A stretch of 15,066 nucleotides of DNA from an uncultured Verrucomicrobiota bacterium (GTDB lineage Bacteria; Verrucomicrobiota; Kiritimatiellia; RFP12; UBA1067): contig CAMOXA010000017.1 in NCBI GenBank assembly GCA_946628745.1, positions 1-15,066 on the forward strand, written 5' to 3'. The notes under the pieces were generated by a model, which was given only the letters and a program-made list of their open reading frames with translations, made no database searches and was not told the DNA's origin. Of the stretch, positions 1 through 5,900 are shown one piece after another (within the stretch, counting starts at the first letter, position 1; every line of letters begins with the position of its first letter). A program made the position numbers and the translations under genes.

Positions 1-55
1 GAGCGACGGTTTCCTAAACCGTAGGTTCCGGGTTCGATTCCCGGCAGTCCCACCA
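1..55 (+). tRNA. tRNA-Arg(CCT), 3' part (5' end outside window)
   Basis: The 5' acceptor strand and most of the D arm lie before the window. What is visible is the anticodon stem ACGGT/ACCGT (6-10 and 18-22) around the loop TTCCTAA, placing the anticodon CCT at 13-15. The T arm follows as CCGGG-TTCGATT-CCCGG (28-44), then the acceptor strand CAGTCCC (45-51), discriminator A52 and a genome-encoded CCA (53-55). Anticodon CCT reads the arginine codon AGG. The protein gene downstream starts only 11 bases after the CCA, so the two may be co-transcribed. Confidence 0.93.
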
Positions 56-66
56 GACGTCCGAAG

Positions 67-693
67 ATGAGAGTATACGTCGATATAGACGATGTGCTGT
101 GTGAGACGGCCGCGTCGCTTTGCATCCTGGCCGAACGCGAATTCGGCAGGAAAGTAGCATATAAGGATGTCGGTGATTTCGACTTGAAAGCGGTGTTTGG
201 GCTGTCGGACGGCGAGATGGAGCGTTTTCGCGAACTTTCGCACAGACGGGAGGTGTTGCTTTCATTTCCTGCTACGCCGGGAGCGGTGGATGGCGTACTG
301 GCGCTCAAGTCGGCCGGGCACCTTGTGGATATCGTCACGGGCCGGCCGGCTTACACCCATCGCGACACTTCGGACTGGCTTCGCGAGGCCGGGCTGGGGG
401 ATTTTCCGGTAACTTACGTCGACAAGTACGGCCGCACGTTCAAAAGCGGACCGGACGATCCGCCGACAGTCTCTCTCTCCGAGATCGAAGCGCGCGGATA
501 CGATATCGCCATAGACGATTCGCCGGTCGTACTGAAGCTACTCGCGCATTGGCGAGAGACGAAGGTTCTCGTCTTTGCCAGGCCGTGGAACCGGAGGTTC
601 AGCCTCGCCGCGAACATGACGCGCGCGGCGGACTGGACGGAGATTTTGTCTTCCATACAGTCCGCCCGCTCGCCGTTCGCGTCCGGCTGCTAG
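67..693 (+). CDS. HAD-superfamily 5'-nucleotidase-like phosphatase (NT5C-type)
   Basis: 208 residues, cytoplasmic, no signal peptide. The N-terminal DIDDVL holds the HAD nucleophile and acid/base pair (D6, D8). T91-G-R is a plausible motif II, and AIDDSP (D150, D151) is motif IV, the Mg2+ site. FARPWN near residue 170 is typical of the 5'(3')-deoxyribonucleotidase-like NT5C group. Members dephosphorylate nucleoside monophosphates or are uncharacterised small-molecule phosphatases, and the substrate here cannot be read from sequence. The ATG at 67 lies 11 bases after the tRNA CCA and directly after CCGAAG, so there is no well-spaced Shine-Dalgarno. The motif-bearing N-terminus begins immediately, so this start is likely correct. 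The stop overlaps that of the convergent clpB in a shared CTAG. Family confidence is high; enzymatic specificity is unknown. Confidence 0.8.
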   Translation: MRVYVDIDDVLCETAASLCILAEREFGRKVAYKDVGDFDLKAVFGLSDGEMERFRELSHRREVLLSFPATPGAVDGVLALKSAGHLVDIVTGRPAYTHRDTSDWLREAGLGDFPVTYVDKYGRTFKSGPDDPPTVSLSEIEARGYDIAIDDSPVVLKLLAHWRETKVLVFARPWNRRFSLAANMTRAADWTEILSSIQSARSPFASGC

Positions 694-2768
694 CCGATTT
701 TTATCGTCCCGCCCTCGGCCGTGACCGGAATCGTCGCGCCGGGCGCGAATCGGCCGGCAACGATCGCCTTGGCAATCGGGTTCTCCAGCTCGCGCTGAAT
801 CGCACGCTTGACCGGTCGTGCGCCGAACTGCGGGTCGTAGCCTTCTTTCGCAAGCACCGAAAGGGCTTTCTCGTCCACTTCCAGCGCGAGATTCTGTTCG
901 GCCAATCTCTTCGCGAGATCCTTGAGCTGGAGTTTGACGATTTCGCGTATCTGAGCTTCGGTTAGCGAGTCGAACTCCAGTATCTCGTCGAGCCTGTTCA
1001 GGAACTCCGGACGGAAGATGCTCGCCAGCTCCTGCCGCGGCGCGTTGGACGTCATGATCACGACCGTGTTTTTGAAACTGACGGTGCGTCCGTGGCTGTC
1101 TGTCAGTCGTCCGTCGTCCAAAACCTGCAGAAGCATGTTGAACACGTCGGGATGCGCCTTTTCGATTTCGTCCAGCAGCACGACCGAGAATTGCTTGCGC
1201 CGGACGGCCTCGGTGAGCTGTCCGCCGTCTTCAAATCCGACATAGCCGGGCGGCGCGCCGACGAGACGTGAGACGGCGAACTTTTCCATGTATTCCGACA
1301 TGTCGAGCCGCACCATCGCGTTCTCATCGTCGAACAGTTCCTGGGCGAGCGCCTTGGCGAGCTCGGTTTTTCCGACGCCGGTAGGGCCGAGAAAGAGGAA
1401 GGCGCCGACAGGACGGTTGCGGTTCTTTATTCCGGCGCGCGATCTTATGACTGCGTCGGCGACTGCGTCGACGGCGCGGTCCTGGCCGATTACCCGCTCG
1501 TGCAGCGTCGCGCCGAGGCGCATCAGCTTCTCGCGCTCGCCCTCGACGAGCTTCGCGACGGGGATTCCGCTCCACCGCGAGACGACCTCGGCGATTTCCT
1601 CGGCGGTCACTTCCTCTCTGAGCAGGGCCTCGGCACCGTCCTTAGACGAATTGTCTTCATGGGCCTTGAGGCGCTTCTCGAGTTCGGGAATGACCCCGTA
1701 CTTGTATCGAGAGGCGGTTGCGTTGTCGCCGCGGTTGAGCGCGATTTCGAATGCGCGTTTTGCATTGTCCAGTTCCTGTCTTATGTGCCGCACCTCTTCA
1801 AGCGCGGCCTTTTCTTTTTTCCACTGTGCGTTCATCCTGTCGGCTTTGGCCTTCAGGTCTTTGAGTTCCGTCTGCAGCTCGGCGAGCCGCTTTGCAGAGG
1901 CTTCGTCTTTTTCCTTCTTGAGGGCGATCTCTTCGATCTCAAGGCGTCTGACGTGGCGGGATATCTCGTCGAGCTCCTGCGGACACGAGTCCATCTCGGT
2001 CCTGATTCTCGCGCACGCTTCGTCCAACAGGTCTATCGCCTTGTCGGGCAGGAATCTGTCCTGGATGTATCTCGACGACAGAACGACGGCGTTGACGAGC
2101 GCTTCGTCGCGGATGTGCACGTTGTGATATTTTTCGAAGCGGTCTTTTATGCCGCGCAGGATCGATATCGCGTCTTCTTCGGACGGCGGGTTCACCATCA
2201 CCGGCTGGAAGCGCCGTTCGAGCGCCGCGTCTTTTTCCATGTACTTGCGGTATTCGTCCAGCGTGGTCGCGCCGACGCAGTGAAGTTCGCCGCGGGCGAG
2301 CATGGGCTTGAGCATGTTGCCGGCGTCGGACGAACCTTCGGTCTTCCCGGCACCTACGATTGTATGTATCTCGTCTATGAACAGGATGATCTTGCCGTCG
2401 GATTCTTTGACCTTCTTCAGGACGGCTTTAAGCCGCTCTTCGAACTGTCCGCGGTACATGGCGCCCGCCATCAACGCCGTCATGTCGAGCGAGAAGACGG
2501 TGCGATCCTTGAGGCCTTCCGGCACGTCGCCGCGGACGATTCTCTGCGCGAGGCCTTCGACTATGGCGGTTTTGCCGACGCCGGGCTCGCCGATGAGCAC
2601 AGGGTTGTTCTTTGTTTTACGGGAAAGGATTCTTATGACATCGCGAATCTCGGTGTCGCGTCCGATTACCGGGTCAAGCTTTCCCGCACGTGCCAGTGCG
2701 GTCAAGTCGGTGCCGTATTTCTCCAGGCACTTCTCATTGTCTTCTGGCGGTTCGTAGCTTGCATTCAT
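690..2768 (-). CDS. clpB: ClpB-type AAA+ disaggregase lacking the N-terminal domain
   Basis: 692 residues against roughly 860 for classical ClpB. AAA+ module 1 has Walker A GEPGVGKT (60-67), Walker B ILFIDE (128-133), pore tyrosine in MYRGQFEER (Y105) and arginine fingers in ALERRF (R185, R186). A complete ClpB/Hsp104-type coiled-coil middle domain spans about 266-380. Module 2 has Walker A GPTGVGKT (461-468), Walker B VLLDE (530-534), pore loop PPGYVGFEDG (Y509) and the sensor-2 region GARPVKR (649-655). The middle domain and the presence of two modules argue for ClpB rather than ClpA or ClpC. The family pulls proteins from aggregates together with DnaK. The Clp N domain is absent: the protein starts in the linker just before the conserved EKYGxDLTALARAGKLDPVIGRD-type segment. 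The ATG is preceded by AAGGAG with good spacing, so the short start looks genuine. About 20 residues are missing after MTSN in module 2. No CIRCE element or heat-shock promoter was recognised upstream. Confidence 0.95.
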   Translation of the reverse strand: MNASYEPPEDNEKCLEKYGTDLTALARAGKLDPVIGRDTEIRDVIRILSRKTKNNPVLIGEPGVGKTAIVEGLAQRIVRGDVPEGLKDRTVFSLDMTALMAGAMYRGQFEERLKAVLKKVKESDGKIILFIDEIHTIVGAGKTEGSSDAGNMLKPMLARGELHCVGATTLDEYRKYMEKDAALERRFQPVMVNPPSEEDAISILRGIKDRFEKYHNVHIRDEALVNAVVLSSRYIQDRFLPDKAIDLLDEACARIRTEMDSCPQELDEISRHVRRLEIEEIALKKEKDEASAKRLAELQTELKDLKAKADRMNAQWKKEKAALEEVRHIRQELDNAKRAFEIALNRGDNATASRYKYGVIPELEKRLKAHEDNSSKDGAEALLREEVTAEEIAEVVSRWSGIPVAKLVEGEREKLMRLGATLHERVIGQDRAVDAVADAVIRSRAGIKNRNRPVGAFLFLGPTGVGKTELAKALAQELFDDENAMVRLDMSEYMEKFAVSRLVGAPPGYVGFEDGGQLTEAVRRKQFSVVLLDEIEKAHPDVFNMLLQVLDDGRLTDSHGRTVSFKNTVVIMTSNAPRQELASIFRPEFLNRLDEILEFDSLTEAQIREIVKLQLKDLAKRLAEQNLALEVDEKALSVLAKEGYDPQFGARPVKRAIQRELENPIAKAIVAGRFAPGATIPVTAEGGTIKIG

Positions 2769-2773
2769 GGTTG

Positions 2774-2784
2774 TTTCTCCTTTT
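2774..2784 (-). promoter_or_regulatory. Strong Shine-Dalgarno fixing the clpB start
   Basis: On the minus strand the bases before the clpB ATG read AAAAGGAGAAACAACC. The AAGGAG core ends about 8 bases before the start codon, which is near-ideal spacing. This matters because it supports translation starting at the domain linker, giving a ClpB without the N domain. Confidence 0.75.
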
Positions 2785-2850
2785 CAGACTCTTGTGGAAT
2801 CCGCTATTGCAAGAGCAAACGGCGTGCCAGCGACGTTTTCGGGCGCAATG

Positions 2851-2867
2851 CGGGACAACTTGTCCCG
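2851..2867. promoter_or_regulatory. Perfect 17-base palindrome, candidate operator
   Basis: CGGGACAA-C-TTGTCCCG, with 8-base arms around one central base, lies in the divergent clpB/aldo-keto reductase intergenic region. It is 83 bases before the clpB ATG and about 53 bases upstream of the rightward -35 box. A further partial half-site (TGTGACAA) follows at 2871-2878. It does not match the CIRCE or CtsR consensus. It is not followed by a T-run, so a dyad operator for a homodimeric repressor or activator is more likely than a terminator. Which of the two genes it controls is unknown. Confidence 0.5.
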
Positions 2868-2919
2868 GAATGTGACAAACGCGCATTCACACGGAGAGAA
2901 AATTGCACCCCGCCGGTAC

Positions 2920-2948
2920 TTGAGCGCAGTCCGCAAATTTGGTAAAAT
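2920..2948 (+). promoter_or_regulatory. Sigma-70-type promoter of the redox operon (leaderless layout)
   Basis: The -35 box TTGAGC (2920-2925), a 17-base spacer and the -10 box TAAAAT (2943-2948) are followed by the ATG at 2958, only 9 bases after the -10 box. The expected start of transcription, 6-8 bases after the -10 box, falls within about 3 bases of the ATG. No Shine-Dalgarno precedes the ATG, so the mRNA is probably leaderless or nearly so. Confidence 0.65.
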
Positions 2949-2957
2949 ACAAGCGCC

Positions 2958-4208
2958 ATGACTATAAGAAACGCGAAAGACGGAAGGCCGGTATCTTTGC
3001 TCGGCTATGGTGCGATGCGCCTGCCGACATCGGACGGCGGACATGCCAACGGTTGGGCTCCTGACGGATATTCCAAAGCCGGCATAGACCAGCCAACGCT
3101 CGACGCTCAAGTCAAGTACATGCTTGATCACGGCGTCAACTACTTTGACACGTCGCCCGCCTACTGCCGCGGCGAGTCGGAAGCCTGCCTCGGCGGGGCT
3201 CTCAAGACGAGCGGCTACGCGCGCGACAAATACATGATCGCGACGAAGTTGTCGAACTTCGCTCCGCAGCAGTTCTCTCTCGACGCCTGCAAGAAGATGT
3301 TCGCCGATTCGCTGAGATATCTGCAGACGGACTACATCGACTTCTATCTGCTGCATGCTATCGGCAACGGCGGCTTCGAGACGTTCTCCCGGCGGTATCT
3401 CGAGAACGGGGCGCTCGACTGGTGCGTGTCGCTGCGCGCCGAAGGCCGCATAAGGAACCTGGGTTTTTCGTACCACGGCGACCAGAAGGCGTTCGAGTGG
3501 TGCCTCGACAACAACGACAAGTACAAGTGGGACTTCTGCCAGATTCAGATGAACTACGTCGACTGGCTTCACGCGGGTGGCGTCAACTCCCGCAACATCA
3601 ACGCGAAGTACATGTACGAGCGGCTGACCGCGCTGGGCATACCGGTCGTAATCATGGAGCCGCTGCTGGGAGGCCGGCTCGCGCGCTACAACTACGCGAT
3701 AGCCAACGAACTCAACGCGCTCGACCCGAAGGCGTCGCTCGCGAAGTGGGCTTTCAGATTCTGCGGAACATATCCGAACGTCCTCACCTGCCTGTCCGGC
3801 ATGACTCGCACGTCGGACATAGAAGAGAACATCGCGACGTTTTCGCCGCTCGAGCCGTGCAGCGGCGAGGAGCTCGCCGCGCTTGAACGCGCCGCGCTCG
3901 CATACCTGAACCTCAAGACGATACCATGCAACGACTGCAAGTACTGCATGCCGTGTCCGTACGGGCTGGACATACCGGCGATACTGACCTTCAAAAACAA
4001 GGTGACCACCGCGAAGACCATGCCGTCCGCGCGCGAGATACTGGACATGTACGAAAAGGCGGTGCCGGAAAAACTCCGCCGGGCCGAAAGGTGCACCGGC
4101 TGCGACCGCTGCAAGATGCACTGTCCGCAGAATATCGACATATCGAACGAGCTGGCCGCGATAGACAAGTGGGTCGACGGGCTTATAGACGAGGAGATCG
4201 CGAAATGA
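2958..4208 (+). CDS. Aldo/keto reductase with two C-terminal [4Fe-4S] motifs
   Basis: 416 residues, cytoplasmic. The (beta/alpha)8 aldo/keto reductase domain occupies about 1-310 with the catalytic tetrad visible: D64 and Y69 in YFDTSPAY, K97 in IATKL and H133 in YLLHA. The C-terminal extension carries CNDCKYCMPCP (C324, C327, C330, C333) and CTGCDRCKMHCP (C379, C382, C385, C389), expected to bind two [4Fe-4S] clusters. This makes it one of the ferredoxin-fused aldo/keto reductases, in which electrons can be exchanged with an Fe-S partner as well as NAD(P)H. The physiological substrate is not known. It is the first gene of an operon with the membrane Fe-S/DUF1893 protein, which it overlaps by ATGA. 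The start at 2958 sits just after a good promoter and lacks a Shine-Dalgarno. Confidence 0.92.
   Translation: MTIRNAKDGRPVSLLGYGAMRLPTSDGGHANGWAPDGYSKAGIDQPTLDAQVKYMLDHGVNYFDTSPAYCRGESEACLGGALKTSGYARDKYMIATKLSNFAPQQFSLDACKKMFADSLRYLQTDYIDFYLLHAIGNGGFETFSRRYLENGALDWCVSLRAEGRIRNLGFSYHGDQKAFEWCLDNNDKYKWDFCQIQMNYVDWLHAGGVNSRNINAKYMYERLTALGIPVVIMEPLLGGRLARYNYAIANELNALDPKASLAKWAFRFCGTYPNVLTCLSGMTRTSDIEENIATFSPLEPCSGEELAALERAALAYLNLKTIPCNDCKYCMPCPYGLDIPAILTFKNKVTTAKTMPSAREILDMYEKAVPEKLRRAERCTGCDRCKMHCPQNIDISNELAAIDKWVDGLIDEEIAK
4191..4196 (+). promoter_or_regulatory. Shine-Dalgarno deciding the start of the fusion protein
   Basis: GAGGAG lies 8 bases before the ATG at 4205, inside the end of the aldo/keto reductase gene. 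It settles the start among several in-frame candidates and fits translational coupling. Confidence 0.65.
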
Positions 4209-5857
4209 ACGTGCAGAATACAGGCAAGTGGGTGAAGCGCGCGATTGCGCTGGCGGTGGCAGTCGCGGCCGCAGGCGCATTCTTCGGCTGGCCGACAAAG
4301 AGCATTCTGGAGATACAGCCGTCGGCTTCGTGGAAGTTCCTGGCGCTTTTGGCGCTGACGCCCGTGGTGGGCCGGTTTTTCTGCGAGTGTTTGTGCCCGC
4401 TTGGCGCGCTCCAGAGCTTCGTGAACTGGCTTTTCCACCCGAAGACGCACGTCCGCCGGGTTTGCACGCGGCTGCCCCAGACGCGCGCGCAGATATGCGT
4501 CAGAGTCGCGGTGCTGGCGGCTTTCGGAGCGTTGCTGGCGACTGGGTTCGGAGCGCTGGCGTGGCTGGCCGGGCCGTATTCGATATTCGGCAAGGCTCTC
4601 ACGCTGTTTGTGCCGGGAGTGGTGGTTTTTGCCGTTGTGATGGTTCTTGCGGCAGTCGGCAAGGGGCGTTTCTGGTGCAACTGGGTGTGTCCGTTCGGCA
4701 CATGCTTCAGCTTCCTTTCGCGCCGCAGCATATGCAGGCACAAGGTCGCAGAGGGGTGTTCGAACTGTCGCGCGTGCTTCGCGGCGAAGGCGCCTGCGGC
4801 GCCCGCGGCGGAAGGGGGCGCCGGCAAGTCCGCCGAGGGCGTGACACGGCGTGAGGCGTTGCATGGCGCGGCGATGTTCGCCGCAGTGAGCGCCGTGGAG
4901 AAGACGACGGACGGCGGATTCGCCGAAACGGTTTTGCCTGGCGTGCCGAAGCGTCCGGCGACGGTAATGCCGCCCGGAGCCGTTTCGCGCAGAGAGTTCA
5001 ATCTGAAGTGCGTGGCCTGCGGGCGGTGCATCTCGCACTGTCCGTCGGGATTGCTGCGTCCGTCGGTCTCTCTAGCAAGCTTTGGCCAGCCGGAGATGTT
5101 CTTCCAAGAGGGATTCTGCAGGATCGCGTGCGGCTACAAGTGTGTCGAGGCCTGCCCTGTAGGCGCGCTGCGTCCGGTCGACGCCGCCGTCAAGAAGCGC
5201 AACTTCCATATAGGGCTGGCGAGAGTCGAGAAAGAACTGTGCATCCGCACGACGGATGGCGTGGAGTGCAAGGCGTGCTCGCGAAAGTGCCCTGTCGGGG
5301 CGATACGCATCGTGGACGGTCTGCCGTCGGTAGACGAACGGGTCTGCATAGGCTGCGGAGCTTGCGAATACGTATGCGCGGCGCGGCCGGAGCCGGCGAT
5401 TCGCGTCGAGGGGCTGGAGGTGCAGCGGGGCGTGCCGTCCGAGGACGACGCGGCGCTGATCGTCCGCATGAAGGGCCTTCTGGCGGAAGGCGCGTCGTGC
5501 GTGGTGGCGCGCGACGGCGTCGTGACGGGCGAAGAGAGAGGCGATGGCATCAAGCCGCTTCTCGCGCTTCTCGACTGCAGACGTCTGGAGAATGCGATTG
5601 TCGTCGACAAGGTGATCGGCCGCGCGGCCGCGGCCATATGCATAGCGGGCAAGGCGCGCAAGGTCCATGCGTCGGTCATGTCCGCCGGGGCGCAGGCACT
5701 GTTGGCCAGGCACGGCGTCGAGGCCGGGACGGACGAAAAGGTGGAGCGCATCATGAATCGCGACAAGACGGGCCTTTGCCCCATGGAGCGAACGGTGGAG
5801 CGGCTCGACGAGCCGTGGAAGATGGTCCGCGAACTGCGACGGAAGCTCGGCGTTTGA
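4205..5857 (+). CDS. Membrane ferredoxin NapH-like/NapG-like/DUF1893 fusion protein
   Basis: 550 residues. Residues 1-170 form a NapH/polyferredoxin-like membrane part with about four helices (roughly 12-28, 43-57, 99-122, 133-151). It has two CxxxCP motifs, C60-C64-P and C158-C162-P. A further CSNCRAC cluster follows at 185-191. Residues 213-230 (TRREALHGAAMFAAVSA) resemble a twin-arginine segment. Then comes a NapG-like ferredoxin region with cysteine motifs at 269-279, 305-317, 355-362 and 381-391, enough for about four [4Fe-4S] clusters. Residues about 413-527 match DUF1893 (TM1506-like), with VVDKVIGRAAAA and NRDKTGLCPME. The chain would carry electrons between the membrane and the aldo/keto reductase encoded upstream; that role is inference. 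The start at 4205 is chosen because GAGGAG lies 8 bases upstream, it overlaps the preceding TGA, and the first helix begins there; an in-frame ATG far upstream lies inside the reductase gene. Confidence 0.88.
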   Translation: MNVQNTGKWVKRAIALAVAVAAAGAFFGWPTKSILEIQPSASWKFLALLALTPVVGRFFCECLCPLGALQSFVNWLFHPKTHVRRVCTRLPQTRAQICVRVAVLAAFGALLATGFGALAWLAGPYSIFGKALTLFVPGVVVFAVVMVLAAVGKGRFWCNWVCPFGTCFSFLSRRSICRHKVAEGCSNCRACFAAKAPAAPAAEGGAGKSAEGVTRREALHGAAMFAAVSAVEKTTDGGFAETVLPGVPKRPATVMPPGAVSRREFNLKCVACGRCISHCPSGLLRPSVSLASFGQPEMFFQEGFCRIACGYKCVEACPVGALRPVDAAVKKRNFHIGLARVEKELCIRTTDGVECKACSRKCPVGAIRIVDGLPSVDERVCIGCGACEYVCAARPEPAIRVEGLEVQRGVPSEDDAALIVRMKGLLAEGASCVVARDGVVTGEERGDGIKPLLALLDCRRLENAIVVDKVIGRAAAAICIAGKARKVHASVMSAGAQALLARHGVEAGTDEKVERIMNRDKTGLCPMERTVERLDEPWKMVRELRRKLGV

Positions 5858-5864
5858 CGAGGCC

Positions 5865-5893
5865 TTGACCCGACGGCGCGTGTATGGTAGAAT
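5865..5893 (+). promoter_or_regulatory. Sigma-70-type promoter of the sulfatase gene (leaderless layout)
   Basis: TTGACC (5865-5870), a spacer of exactly 17 bases and TAGAAT (5888-5893) form a near-consensus promoter. The ATG at 5901 is only 7 bases after the -10 box, so transcription should begin at or next to the A of the start codon. No Shine-Dalgarno is present. The layout matches the promoter before the aldo/keto reductase. Confidence 0.7.
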
Positions 5894-5900
5894 ATTCGAC

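Noticed and set aside
2789..2815. CTCTTG…CAAGAG inverted repeat in the clpB leader as a possible RNA thermometer
   Set aside because: The stem has only six base pairs with a 15-base loop and does not include the Shine-Dalgarno, so there is no evidence of temperature control.
1500..2945. Long plus-strand open frame opposite clpB
   Set aside because: ClpB motifs on the minus strand are unambiguous. The opposite frame is a shadow with no domain.
3926..4204. Upstream in-frame extension of the membrane Fe-S fusion protein
   Set aside because: This part lies inside the coding region of the aldo/keto reductase in another frame. The ATG at 4205 has a good Shine-Dalgarno and immediately precedes the first membrane helix.
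2784..4298. Long open frame antisense to the aldo/keto reductase gene (504 codons)
   Set aside because: It lies opposite a gene with clear catalytic and cysteine motifs. Its translation is arginine/valine/alanine-rich with no recognisable domain, as expected of a GC-rich shadow frame.
5865..5900. TTG at 5865 as the sulfatase start
   Set aside because: The TTG is part of a near-consensus -35 box, and starting there would place charged residues before the signal peptide.
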